64,000 nt of DNA, from assembly GCF_009730335.1 (NCBI RefSeq), contig NZ_CP046315.1, positions 496,001 to 560,000 on the forward strand, read 5' to 3'. Below the pieces are notes generated by a model that did no database searches, was not told the DNA's origin, and was given only the letters and a program-made list of their open reading frames with translations. This stretch comes from Schaalia odontolytica (GTDB lineage: Bacteria > Actinomycetota > Actinomycetes > Actinomycetales > Actinomycetaceae). Each line of letters starts with the position of its first letter. Within the stretch, counting starts at the first letter, position 1. The position numbers and the translations under genes were made by a program. Positions 33,147 through 41,775 of the stretch are shown here, in pieces.

Positions 33147-33172
33147 GGCGGCCCGGCATAAGCCGAGCCGCC
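33147..33172 (+). terminator. Hairpin after the Nudix gene
   Basis: GGCGGC-CC-GGC-ATAA-GCC-GA-GCCGCC starts right after the stop codon, followed by TCCTCTCC. Probable terminator, with a pyrimidine-rich rather than a pure T tail. Confidence 0.55.
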
Positions 33173-33267
33173 TCCTCTCCATCCGCGAGGCAGCGGTGTG
33201 GAAGAGCGGCCTTCGATAAAGAGTGATCCGCATCGGTCGCATTCGCAGTAGATAGAACGTAAAAGTA

Positions 33268-33304
33268 TCGGGTGGTGTGCGACCTAAGGTCACACACCAC
33301 CCGA
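33268..33304. terminator. Strong bidirectional hairpin between convergent genes
   Basis: TCGGGTGGTGTG (33268-33279) pairs with CACACCACCCGA (33293-33304) and GACCT/AGGTC continue the stem inside. It sits between the convergent Nudix and lipoprotein genes. Confidence 0.8.
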
Positions 33305-33328
33305 TGACGTTCGGAGGGTCGACGGACC

Positions 33329-33766
33329 CTACAGGCCCGACTCCTTCACCGACGAGGTGAGCTTCGAATGATCCAACGGACGCGCCAGGCACACGATCGA
33401 TCGATCGTTTTGCGCCCACGAATCCTTCGTCGGGATCATCCACGTTGCGTCGAGCGACGAGGTCAGGTAATCCGACCCCACGTACGCGTCGAACGCGGAA
33501 ATGCACTCGGTCTCGGCCTGCCGGTTGAGCGCCTCGGCGCCCGGGAAATCCCCGTCCGGCGCGGACGCCAAGGCGAAGACCTCAGCGTCGTGCTCGCCCG
33601 TGCAGCTGGTCTTATCGATCGTCGTCGCCGTGGTCGCGCTCTTATCCTCCGGCAGGAGGATGCACTGCCCGACTCGCATGTGCATGACGGACGAATCCGA
33701 GCATGCCGCGAGCGGGGCGGCGGCAAGAGCCACTACCGCAGCTGTCACGACGAAGCGACCACGCAT
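33329..33766 (-). CDS. Septum-formation-like lipoprotein
   Basis: A 145-residue secreted lipoprotein: Arg-containing n-region, hydrophobic core VVTAAVVALAAAP and lipobox LAAC at about residue 22. The mature part has the C..HDAEVFA pattern and paired cysteines seen in the actinobacterial septum-formation (DUF/PF13845-type) domain. The family is named for a Mycobacterium protein and its biochemical role is unclear. The start overlaps the stop of the phosphate transporter (ATGA), so it is the last gene of a DUF47-pit-lipoprotein operon. Confidence 0.7.
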   Translation of the reverse strand: MRGRFVVTAAVVALAAAPLAACSDSSVMHMRVGQCILLPEDKSATTATTIDKTSCTGEHDAEVFALASAPDGDFPGAEALNRQAETECISAFDAYVGSDYLTSSLDATWMIPTKDSWAQNDRSIVCLARPLDHSKLTSSVKESGL

Positions 33767-34830
33767 CAGTGAACTCCCAGAGGCAGCGCCACGACGAGGT
33801 ACACGATGCCTGACACCAGGGCGGCGGCCGGCAGGGTGAGGAACCACGCGATGACGATGTTGCCCGCGACGCCCCAGCGAACCGCCGAGAAACGCTTCGT
33901 GCAACCCACACCCATGATCGCCGTCGACACGACCTGCGTCGTCGAGATGGGGGCGTGAATGACGTAGGAGCACAGGTACAGGATCGAGGAGGACACGGCC
34001 TCGGCCGTGAAGCCGCGAGCCGGATCCAGGTCGATGATCTTACGGCCGATCGTACGCATGATGCGTCCGCCGCCGGCCATCGTGCCCAGCGAAATCGCCA
34101 GAGCACCCGAGACCTTGACCCACAGCGGCACGTTCATCTCGCCCGTGATGGGATCGAGGATGTTGTGGTGCTCGCCGTAGCCGCCGGCCAGCAGCGCCAT
34201 GACGATGATGCCCATCGTCTTCTGCGCGTCCTGGATGCCGTGGCCCAGAGCCATGGCCGCCGAGGAGAAACGCTGAGCGGCGCGGAAGCGGCGCATCGTG
34301 CGGTGATACTGCGCCTTGCGCAGCGCCCACAGCACGATCTTCATGGCGATGTAGCCGATGACGAAACCGATGATGGGGGAGGCGAACATCGGGATCACGA
34401 CGTGGCTCATGATGCCCCACCAGTGCACGACAGTGCCGCTCATGAGGCCCGCGCCCACCATGCCGCCAATGAGGGCGTGCGAGGAGGACGAGGGGAGTCC
34501 GAACCACCAGGTGATCAGGTTCCAGATACAGGCGCCCAGCAGGGCGGCCAGGATAATGACCAGGCCCTTTTGCTGCATCTCCACCATGGGAGACTCGGCA
34601 TAGTCGCTGATCGAAATAATGCCTTTGCCGACAGTCTTTGCGACGGCCGTGCCCATCATGGCGCCGATGACGTTCATCGCTGCGGCCATGAGGAGCGCCG
34701 CGCGAGGAGTCCACGCGCGCGTCGACACGGAGGTCGCGATCGCGTTCGCCGCGTCGTGGAAGCCGTTGGTGTAGCTGAAGAACAGCGCGACGGCGATGAC
34801 GACGCAGACGAGGATCAGATTCAGATCCAC
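33766..34830 (-). CDS. pit: Low-affinity inorganic phosphate transporter, PiT family
   Basis: A 354-residue membrane protein with the two PiT signatures: YTNGFHDAANAIATSVSTRA near the N-terminus and the inverted C-terminal copy (GAGLMSGTVVHWW region and GVGCTKRFSAVRWGVAGNIV). It imports phosphate, usually as a metal-phosphate complex, driven by the proton gradient. It starts three bases after its DUF47 partner and overlaps the lipoprotein gene at its end. Confidence 0.93.
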   Translation of the reverse strand: MDLNLILVCVVIAVALFFSYTNGFHDAANAIATSVSTRAWTPRAALLMAAAMNVIGAMMGTAVAKTVGKGIISISDYAESPMVEMQQKGLVIILAALLGACIWNLITWWFGLPSSSSHALIGGMVGAGLMSGTVVHWWGIMSHVVIPMFASPIIGFVIGYIAMKIVLWALRKAQYHRTMRRFRAAQRFSSAAMALGHGIQDAQKTMGIIVMALLAGGYGEHHNILDPITGEMNVPLWVKVSGALAISLGTMAGGGRIMRTIGRKIIDLDPARGFTAEAVSSSILYLCSYVIHAPISTTQVVSTAIMGVGCTKRFSAVRWGVAGNIVIAWFLTLPAAALVSGIVYLVVALPLGVH

Positions 34831-34833
34831 GGC

Positions 34834-35466
34834 TCAGGATTCCTTCAGTGCGAGGGACTCGATGACGTTGGCCAGCTCCTCGAACGCGTCGGCGCAGGAC
34901 TCGAGGCCCTGAACGATGTCCTTGAGCTTGATGATCGTGACCGGGTCAAGGCCCGAGTCGAACAGGGCCGTCAGGGTGCGGCGGTAGGCCAGGTCGCCCT
35001 CGTTCTCGAGGCGGTTGACCTCGATCCAGTAGTCGCGCATGTCCACGGGCGACTTGAGCTTGGGCATGTTCTCGGCGGTCAGGTCCGCGCAGTGCTGGAT
35101 AACCGCGATCTGCTCGTTGAGCAGGGAGACCAGGGAGGAGGGGATGTCGGCAATGCCGTAGACGACCAGGAGGTCGCCGGCCTCGTCGATGAAGTCGAGG
35201 CAGTCGTCCAGGTGCGACGCCAGCGACTGCAGATCCTCGCGGTCGAAAGGCGTGATGAACGAGGAGTTAATGCGCTGAACGATCGCATGGTTCAGCTCGT
35301 CGCCGCGGTGCTCAACCTCGTGGAGCTGATCGCGCAGGGCGATGCGCTCTTCGGGGGAGGCGGCGTAGATGTGCGAGAGGAACTCGACGGCCTGCACGAG
35401 CTGGCGGGCCTGAGAGGTCAGATCTTCAAAAAAGTCAGGGCCTTGGGTCTTAGAACGGAGTCCCAT
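34834..35466 (-). CDS. DUF47 family (PhoU-like) Pit accessory protein
   Basis: A 210-residue all-helical protein of the DUF47/PhoU-like family (FFEDLTSQARQLVQAVEFL, HEVEHRGDELNHAIVQRINSSFITPFDREDL with metal-binding E..H..D pattern). Such proteins are encoded next to PiT transporters and modulate phosphate uptake. ATG 35466 is preferred over an upstream ATG at 35499 because GGAAGGACC stands before it and family similarity begins at MGLRSK. Confidence 0.92.
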   Translation of the reverse strand: MGLRSKTQGPDFFEDLTSQARQLVQAVEFLSHIYAASPEERIALRDQLHEVEHRGDELNHAIVQRINSSFITPFDREDLQSLASHLDDCLDFIDEAGDLLVVYGIADIPSSLVSLLNEQIAVIQHCADLTAENMPKLKSPVDMRDYWIEVNRLENEGDLAYRRTLTALFDSGLDPVTIIKLKDIVQGLESCADAFEELANVIESLALKES

Positions 35467-35714
35467 GGTGTATTCGGTCCTTCCAATGGTGAACAGCACT
35501 GTTGTGCTACGTGTAATCGTCGGTCATGGGGTGGTGAGACTTCAAGTTCAGAGATGGAATTGCGACCCCATAATCGGTGTTCTATCTCACGACGATGGGT
35601 GATTGGATGACTTCCGTCGCATCCACGAGGTCGGGGCGGGGTGTGGCCTTCATAAAGACCCTTGTGGGTGGGTTGAAGGTCCCTATCGGTCGGGCGGTGT
35701 GTGACGTGTTCGAC

Positions 35715-35720
35715 TATGAT
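35715..35720 (+). promoter_or_regulatory. -10 element TATGAT upstream of pckG
   Basis: TATGAT, near the -10 consensus, is followed by six bases (TGAGGT) and a GTG at 35727, the same geometry as the leaderless promoters elsewhere in the window. Confidence 0.55.
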
Positions 35721-35726
35721 TGAGGT

Positions 35727-35774
35727 GTGACCGGGACCAAGCTCCCGCAAGCGCGGGTGAGGGGTCCGGCATGA
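35727..35774 (+). CDS. Putative leaderless 15-residue upstream ORF before pckG
   Basis: GTG at 35727 opens a 15-codon frame (MTGTKLPQARVRGPA) ending in TGA at 35774, 63 bases before the pckG start. Its start lies six bases after a -10 element, so it would be the first thing translated on the pckG mRNA. It might act as a leader peptide. Coding is unproven. Confidence 0.35.
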   Translation: MTGTKLPQARVRGPA

Positions 35775-35837
35775 TTGATTCTGTCAATCGAGGACGCAAC
35801 TGCGACCTCGACAATCCGAAATGCCTCAGGAGGCAAA

Positions 35838-37673
35838 ATGTCCGTGACCGAACAGGACGTGCGTGCAGCCGCTCCGGCGAACGCTCCCGAAGATGTCATC
35901 AAGTGGGTTGCTGAAATTGCTGAGCTGACCACGCCTGACGCCATCGAGTTCTCCGACGGCTCCCAGGAGGAGTGGGATCGCCTGACCTCTCAGATGGTCG
36001 AGAGCGGCATGTTCACCAAGCTCAACGAGGAGAAGCGCCCCAACTCGTTCCTGGCTCGCTCCAAGCCGTCCGACGTTGCGCGTGTTGAGTCCCGTACCTT
36101 CATCTGCTGTGAGAAGGAAGAGGACGCTGGCCCGACGAACCACTGGGCCGACCCCAAGGAAATGAAGGCCATCCTGCGTGAGAAGTTCACGGGCTCCATG
36201 AAGGGCCGCACCATGTACGTGGTGCCCTTCTCCATGGGCCCCCTGGGCGGCCCCATCTCCCAGCTCGGTATTGAGATCACCGACTCCCCCTACGTTGTCG
36301 TCAACATGCGCATCATGACCCGCATGGGTGCTGCTGCCATGGACCTCATCAACGAGGGCCGCGTGTGGGTTCCCGCCGTTCACTCCGTCGGCGCTCCCCT
36401 CGAGCCCGGTCAGGAAGACTCGACCTGGCCCTGCAACGACGAGAAGTACATCACCCACTTCCCCGAGACCAACGAGATTTGGTCCTTCGGTTCGGGCTAC
36501 GGCGGCAACGCCCTGCTCGGCAAGAAGTGCTTCGCCCTGCGTATCGCCTCGACGATGGCAAAGCGCGACGGCTGGATGGCCGAGCACATGCTCGTCCTGC
36601 GCCTGACGCGGGAGTCCACGGGCCAGCAGTTCCACGTCACCGCCGCCTTCCCGAGCGCCTGCGGCAAGACCAACCTCGCCATGCTCCAGCCCACGATCCC
36701 CGGCTACAAGGTCGAGACCGTCGGCGACGACATCGCGTGGATGCGCCCCGGCCAGGATGGACGCCTGCGCGCCATCAACCCCGAGGCGGGCTTCTTCGGC
36801 GTCGCCCCCGGCACCTCCTACAAGACCAACCCCATGGCCATGGAGACCGGCAAGGCGAACTCCATCTTCACGAACGTCGCCCTGACCGACGACGGCGACG
36901 TGTGGTGGGAAGGCATCGACGGCGAGGTCCCGGCGCACCTGATCGACTGGCACGGCAACGACTGGACGCCTGAGTCCGGCGAGAAGGCTGCTCACCCGAA
37001 CAGCCGCTTCACCGTTCCGGCCTCGCAGTGCCCGATCATCTGCCCCGACTGGGAAGCCCCCGAGGGCGTTGCGGTTGACGCCATCCTCTTCGGCGGCCGC
37101 CGCGCCACCAACGTCCCGCTGGTCGCCGAGCAGTACGAGCCCGCCCACGGCGTGTTCATCGGCGCCTCCGTGGCCTCCGAGGTCACCGCGGCCGCGACCG
37201 ACGTCAAGGCAGGTTCGCTGCGTCACGACCCCTTCGCCATGCTCCCCTTCTGCGGCTACAACATGGCCGACTACTGGGGTCACTGGCTGGAGATGCAGGA
37301 CAAGCTGGGCGACAAGTTCCCGAAGGTCTACCAGGTCAACTGGTTCCGCAAGGACGAGGACGGCAACTTCATGTGGCCGGGCTACGGCGACAACGCCCGC
37401 GTCCTGGACTGGATCGTTCGTCGCGCGGCCGGTGAGGTCGAGGCGATCGACGGCGTGACCGGCCGCTACCCGAAGTTCGAGGACTTCAACCTCGACGGCC
37501 TGGACATCGACGAGGCCGTGTGGGCCAAGCTCTTCGCGATCGATCCCGACGCGTGGGCCGCCGAGATGGACGACACGGAGGAGTACTTCTCACAGTTCGG
37601 CGATAAGCTCCCCGCCGCCATCACCGAGCAGCTGGCGAAGTTCCGCGAGCGCATCGCCGCCGCGAAGGCCTGA
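35838..37673 (+). CDS. pckG: Phosphoenolpyruvate carboxykinase (GTP)
   Basis: Catalyses oxaloacetate + GTP to phosphoenolpyruvate + GDP + CO2, the link between the TCA cycle and gluconeogenesis (or CO2-fixing anaplerosis in the reverse direction). At 611 residues it has the GTP-type length, with the P-loop [13 protein letters not shown] (about residue 272), the metal site [16 protein letters not shown] and the [16 protein letters not shown] region. ATG 35838 is chosen because AGGAGG precedes it by seven bases; the in-frame ATG at 35775 would add 21 residues without family similarity. A strong terminator follows. Confidence 0.97.
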   Translation: MSVTEQDVRAAAPANAPEDVIKWVAEIAELTTPDAIEFSDGSQEEWDRLTSQMVESGMFTKLNEEKRPNSFLARSKPSDVARVESRTFICCEKEEDAGPTNHWADPKEMKAILREKFTGSMKGRTMYVVPFSMGPLGGPISQLGIEITDSPYVVVNMRIMTRMGAAAMDLINEGRVWVPAVHSVGAPLEPGQEDSTWPCNDEKYITHFPETNEIWSFGSGYGGNALLGKKCFALRIASTMAKRDGWMAEHMLVLRLTRESTGQQFHVTAAFPSACGKTNLAMLQPTIPGYKVETVGDDIAWMRPGQDGRLRAINPEAGFFGVAPGTSYKTNPMAMETGKANSIFTNVALTDDGDVWWEGIDGEVPAHLIDWHGNDWTPESGEKAAHPNSRFTVPASQCPIICPDWEAPEGVAVDAILFGGRRATNVPLVAEQYEPAHGVFIGASVASEVTAAATDVKAGSLRHDPFAMLPFCGYNMADYWGHWLEMQDKLGDKFPKVYQVNWFRKDEDGNFMWPGYGDNARVLDWIVRRAAGEVEAIDGVTGRYPKFEDFNLDGLDIDEAVWAKLFAIDPDAWAAEMDDTEEYFSQFGDKLPAAITEQLAKFRERIAAAKA

Positions 37674-37699
37674 GCCGCAGCATCGTCCGCTTCAAGCGG

Positions 37700-37743
37700 A
37701 GCAGCGGGGGACCCGACCGAAAGGTCGGGTCCCCCGCTGCTTG
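37700..37743 (+). terminator. Rho-independent terminator of pckG
   Basis: AGCAGCGGGGGACCCGACC and its exact complement flank a GAAA loop, followed by TTGTCCCC. The stem is about 19 base pairs. Confidence 0.85.
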
Positions 37744-37878
37744 TCCCCTCCGTCCCCGGTAGCGTCCAAGACGCTGGACGAGGGGAGCGGGCGCTCCCGT
37801 CCCACGGGTTCCCGAAAACGTGGTGAGCGCACTAAACTAACCACAGCACCACTTTTCCCGTGCCCACTAGGAGACTTC

Positions 37879-38868
37879 GTGGCCGAATACCTCACAGATG
37901 CGGAACTCGCCCAGGCGAAGGACATGCTCAACCGCATAACCATGATCTACCAGGCGAAAGTTGTCGGGCAGGAGGATCTGCGGACGGCGCTGACGGCATG
38001 CCTGCTGGCAGGCGGTCACGTCCTGGTCGAGTCGGTGCCCGGTCTGGCCAAGACCACCGCAGCCCAGACTTTGGCCTCGGCGGTGTCGGGAACGTTCCAC
38101 CGGATCCAGTGCACGCCGGACCTCATGCCCAACGACATCGTTGGATCTCAAATCTGGAACCAGGCCTCGGGTGAGATGGTCACCCAGCTGGGACCCGTCC
38201 ATGCGAACCTGGTCCTGATGGACGAGATCAACCGTTCCAGCGCGAAGACTCAGTCCGCGATGCTGGAGGCAATGCAGGAAGGGCAGACGACGATCGGCGG
38301 AGTCAACCACCGCCTTCCCCGCCCGTTCATGGTGATGGCCACCCAAAACCCCATCGAAGAGGAGGGAACGTACGTCCTCCCCGAGGCGCAGATGGACCGT
38401 TTCCTGCTCAAGGAGATCATCACCTACCCGGCCCCCGTCGAGGAGCTTGAGGTCCTTGAACGCATCGACTCGGGAGTGATGAGCCTGCCCACCTCCTCCG
38501 AGCCCGTGTCCATCACGGACGTGCTGCTGCTCCAAGACCTGACGCGACGCATCTACGTGCACAGCACGCTCAAGGCGTACATCGTCGACATCATCAACAC
38601 CACGAGGGGCGCCGGACCCAATCCGCTGCCGGGTTGGACCAAGCACGTGCGTGTGGGCGCCTCGCCGCGAGGCGCCATCGCACTCATGCAGATATCCCAG
38701 GCGCTGGCCCTCATGGATGGGCGCAACTACGTGGTTCCCGACGACATCAAGAAGCTGCGCTACGGCATCCTGCGGCACCGTATCATTCGTACCTTCGATG
38801 CCCTCGCCGACAACGTGTCGGTGGAGGGGCTCATCGACGCGGTGTTCAACGCGGTTCCGGTGCCGTGA
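37879..38868 (+). CDS. MoxR-type AAA+ ATPase
   Basis: MoxR ATPases act as chaperones for metal-ion or VWA-protein maturation. The 329-residue protein has a variant Walker A (ESVPGLAKTTAAQ), Walker B (LVLMDEINRSS), sensor 1 (MATQNPIEEEGTY) and sensor 2 (GASPRGAIAL). The start is a GTG at 37879 with TAGGAGA upstream; a longer in-frame start at 37741 falls in the pckG terminator. It is followed by a DUF58 gene, and with it forms the first part of a Bat-type operon whose other genes resume at 45908. Confidence 0.93.
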   Translation: MAEYLTDAELAQAKDMLNRITMIYQAKVVGQEDLRTALTACLLAGGHVLVESVPGLAKTTAAQTLASAVSGTFHRIQCTPDLMPNDIVGSQIWNQASGEMVTQLGPVHANLVLMDEINRSSAKTQSAMLEAMQEGQTTIGGVNHRLPRPFMVMATQNPIEEEGTYVLPEAQMDRFLLKEIITYPAPVEELEVLERIDSGVMSLPTSSEPVSITDVLLLQDLTRRIYVHSTLKAYIVDIINTTRGAGPNPLPGWTKHVRVGASPRGAIALMQISQALALMDGRNYVVPDDIKKLRYGILRHRIIRTFDALADNVSVEGLIDAVFNAVPVP

Positions 38869-38908
38869 CGGGGGCGCTCGTGGACCGGCGATCACCAGGA
38901 GAACCAGC

Positions 38909-39802
38909 ATGCCAGTGAGGTCGCGTGAGATCCACGCACTGTCGACGCGGATCCAGTTGCCCGTCCTGCGCAAGCTGCTGTCCGTCATGGAGGGGCAGCA
39001 TTCGGCGCTGAGGTGGGGCCGTGGCTGGGAGTTCATGGACCTGGCGCCCTACCAGCCCGGTGACGACGTTCGCGAAATCGACTGGGCGGCGACGGCACGC
39101 ACTGGTTCGCCGGTCATCAAGAGGCACGAGGCCACGGCGAACCTGCAGGTTATGCTCGTCGTCGACACGGGCCGCGAAATGGGCGCTCTCGCCCCGTCGG
39201 GCGAGTCCAAGGAAGAGGTCGCCCTCACCGCATGCGAGGCGATCGCATGGCTGAGCGTGGCGCGCGGAGACCAGATCGGCCTCGTCGCCGGTGACGCCGA
39301 GCGCGTGCGCTTCATGCCTGCCCGATCCGGCAACGCCCACGCCGAAACCATCATGCGCCGCATCGAGGAGGACATCACGCTGTCCTCCCCGCACTCGGAT
39401 GTGCCCAAGCTCCTGGCGCGCGCGCGGACGGTGACCCGACGCCGCAGCCTCATCGTCATCGTCACGGACGCAACCCAGCCCGAGCCGACGCGTCTGTCCG
39501 ATGACATCATCAAGTCGCTGAGCGTGCGCCATCAGGTCATCCAGGTGTCGGTGGCCGACATGAATCCGGCGGATATTGACCAGGATAAAACCGTTATCGA
39601 CGTCAACGAGGGGCCCCTTCCGGACTTTCTGCGCAGGGACGAACAGCTGGCCCGCGAGGCGAGCATGGTTGTTGAGCAAAGGCGCGCCGCTGTCGCGCAC
39701 ATGCTTGACATGCGCGGCGTCATCCAGGTGAGCGTGGGCTCCTCGGAGGAGGTTCCGCGGGCGCTGCTCAGGGCGCTGCAGCGCTCGGGAGCCCGCAGAT
39801 AA
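38909..39802 (+). CDS. DUF58 domain protein
   Basis: A 297-residue protein with the DUF58 hallmark YQPGDDVREIDWAATART followed by VIKRHEA, and a VWA-like fold with LMVVDTGREMG-type strand (here MLVVDTGREMG) instead of a full MIDAS. These proteins accompany MoxR and VWA proteins. Start ATG 38909 has CAGGAGAACC upstream. The next gene is a pilin in a separate cluster, so the usual downstream partners are displaced. Confidence 0.9.
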   Translation: MPVRSREIHALSTRIQLPVLRKLLSVMEGQHSALRWGRGWEFMDLAPYQPGDDVREIDWAATARTGSPVIKRHEATANLQVMLVVDTGREMGALAPSGESKEEVALTACEAIAWLSVARGDQIGLVAGDAERVRFMPARSGNAHAETIMRRIEEDITLSSPHSDVPKLLARARTVTRRRSLIVIVTDATQPEPTRLSDDIIKSLSVRHQVIQVSVADMNPADIDQDKTVIDVNEGPLPDFLRRDEQLAREASMVVEQRRAAVAHMLDMRGVIQVSVGSSEEVPRALLRALQRSGARR

Positions 39803-40016
39803 ACAGGGGTTGGTCCCCCGTGGTCGCCGCGCGTCTCTCTACCGAGTGGTATTCAACTGAGAGCTAGCGCACAGAATTGCCGGTATTTTACATGGGGTCG
39901 TGAGATAGCTTTCAAATTTCCCGGCAATCATAGTTTTCTCGGGTCACCTCTCATATATTTGTTGCTGAACCATCCATCCCGTCACACATAGTGCGGAAGT
40001 TATGAGAGGAAGACTA
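39803..40016. promoter_or_regulatory. AT-richer promoter region of the pilus cluster
   Basis: 214 bases of lower GC than the surroundings. ATTGCCGG (39876-39883) and CCGGCAAT (39921-39928) form an inverted pair 37 bases apart, a possible regulator site. No -10/-35 could be assigned with confidence. Confidence 0.45.
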
Positions 40017-41618
40017 GTGAGCAGGAAGTACGCGCCCCTCGGGCGGCGAATGATCGCCGCCGCGGGTGCTCTCAGCCTCGGCGTCGCCGGGGTCGTTGCG
40101 ACCAGCGTCGCCACCTTCGCCGAGGATCCGGCCTACGGCACGATCAACCAGAACGCTACGGGTTCGATCGTCGTCCACAAGCACCTGAAGAACGCCACGG
40201 GCACCATGGGCAAGGTTGACGGCACCGCCGACTCCGGTGGCGACGGCGTCGACGGCGTCACCTTCAAGGCCTACAAGGTCTCGGGCCTGGACCTGTCCAA
40301 GCCCACCGACTGGGACAAGCTCGCCGCCCTGGCCGACAACGTCCCGTCCAACGCCTGCGCGGATCCCGCCCACCCGACCCTGGGCGACAACGCGCCCGCC
40401 GTCGACACCGCGGCTTCCGCCGAGGGCACGACCGCGGGTGGCGGCACGACCACCCTGGCTGGCCTGTCCGTCGCGGCGTACCTGGTCTGTGAGACCGAGG
40501 CTCCCGCCAACATCGTCGAGAAGGCCAAGCCCTTCGTCGTCACGATCCCCTTCCCCAACACCACCAACGGTGGCGAGGGCAAGTGGCTCTACGACGTGCA
40601 CGCCTACCCCAAGAACCAGAAGATCGAGATCGACAAGACCATCTCCGATCAGACCGTCAACGGCGTGGGCCTCGGCTCGCGCGTGACCTTCCCCGTCTCC
40701 ACGACGATCCCCAGCCTCGACGCTGATACGAACTTCACCTACTTCTACATCCGCGACCGCCTGGATGATCGCCTCGCCGACGGCAAGGTCGACAAGATCA
40801 CCCTGGGTGCCGACACGCTGGCCGAGAACACCGACTACGTGCAGTCCAACACGGGCGGCCTGGTCGTCGTCTCCTTCACGCGCGCCGGCCTGGCCAAGCT
40901 GAAGGAGAACCCCAACAAGAAGCTTGAGGCGATCTTCTCCGGCACGGTCTCTGCCATCGGCGACGGCACCATCAAGAACAAGGCCAACCTGGTGCAGGAC
41001 ACGCACTACGGCGCCATTCCTCCGAACGAGCCGCCGTCGACTCCTCCGACCGAGCCGAACAACCCGCCGACCTCCCCCGAGGTCTCCACGGACTGGGGTA
41101 ACGCCCAGCTCCTGAAGTTCGACGCTAACTCCGGCGCCGCCAAGACCGGCATCAAGGGCGCGAAGTTCAAGGTCTACAACGCCACCGAGCCCTACGCCGC
41201 CGACTGCTCCGCCGCTACCAAGGCCGGCGACCCGATCACGGTGAATAACAAGACCGAGTTCGTCTCCGATGACGCGGGCCTCGTGGCAATCGACGGCCTC
41301 TACGTCGGCGACTCCGTTGGCTCCGCCGGCCAGGGTTCCCAGGGCGCGACCAAGCGCTGCTACGTCGTCGAAGAGGTCGAGGCCCCCGCGGGCTACGTCC
41401 TGCCGCAGAAGACCACGACCGGCATCTCGGTCTCCAAGGGCACCCTCGCCGCTGCCACGTACAGTGCGGAGATCGCCAACAACAAGCAGCCCGTTCCCCA
41501 GCTGCCCCTCACGGGTGCCAACGGCCAGCTGCTCATGACCATCGGCGGCATCTCTCTGGGACTCATCGCCGTTGGTTCCACTATGGTGATCCGCTCGCGC
41601 AAGCGCAGCGAAGCCTGA
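40017..41618 (+). CDS. Major fimbrial subunit (SpaA/FimP/FimA-type LPXTG pilin)
   Basis: Pilin monomer of a sortase-assembled pilus. Signal peptide about residues 1-38 (RRMIAAAGALSLGVAGVVA), then the pilin motif WLYDVHAYPKNQ (about residue 195) whose Lys accepts the isopeptide link, a Cna-B domain with the E-box YVVEEVEAPAGYVLP (about 455), sorting signal LPLTG (about 498), a hydrophobic helix and RSRKRSEA tail. Of two starts, GTG 40017 is favoured (GAGAGGAAG five bases upstream); ATG 40002 adds five residues. A perfect hairpin follows the stop. First of three genes with the tip adhesin and sortase. Confidence 0.93.
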   Translation: MSRKYAPLGRRMIAAAGALSLGVAGVVATSVATFAEDPAYGTINQNATGSIVVHKHLKNATGTMGKVDGTADSGGDGVDGVTFKAYKVSGLDLSKPTDWDKLAALADNVPSNACADPAHPTLGDNAPAVDTAASAEGTTAGGGTTTLAGLSVAAYLVCETEAPANIVEKAKPFVVTIPFPNTTNGGEGKWLYDVHAYPKNQKIEIDKTISDQTVNGVGLGSRVTFPVSTTIPSLDADTNFTYFYIRDRLDDRLADGKVDKITLGADTLAENTDYVQSNTGGLVVVSFTRAGLAKLKENPNKKLEAIFSGTVSAIGDGTIKNKANLVQDTHYGAIPPNEPPSTPPTEPNNPPTSPEVSTDWGNAQLLKFDANSGAAKTGIKGAKFKVYNATEPYAADCSAATKAGDPITVNNKTEFVSDDAGLVAIDGLYVGDSVGSAGQGSQGATKRCYVVEEVEAPAGYVLPQKTTTGISVSKGTLAAATYSAEIANNKQPVPQLPLTGANGQLLMTIGGISLGLIAVGSTMVIRSRKRSEA

Positions 41619-41621
41619 TAC

Positions 41622-41659
41622 CCCGGTTCTTCAGCGGTTCCTTCCGCTGAAGAACCGGG
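41622..41659 (+). terminator. Hairpin between pilin and tip adhesin genes
   Basis: CCCGGTTCTTCAGCGG and its exact complement flank TTCCTT (41622-41659). Without a long T-run, it likely lowers read-through so that the major pilin mRNA exceeds that of the downstream genes. Confidence 0.7.
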
Positions 41660-41775
41660 CCCCGCACGGGTCGGCGCGGCCGCGAGAATGGCTCTCGGAT
41701 CGTGCCGACCCGTGGCCCGTCCCAGTCAATACTTGTGCGAAAACGATTTACGTCGAACTAATCATTGGAGTTGAA

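Larger units (their letters stand above)
35467..35837. promoter_or_regulatory. Divergent pit/pckG promoter region
   Basis: A 371-base space between the divergent DUF47 and pckG genes. It contains a perfect-looking leaderless promoter and short reading frame (35715-35774, listed separately) and the ribosome site AGGAGG before pckG. No other gene was found. Confidence 0.6.
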
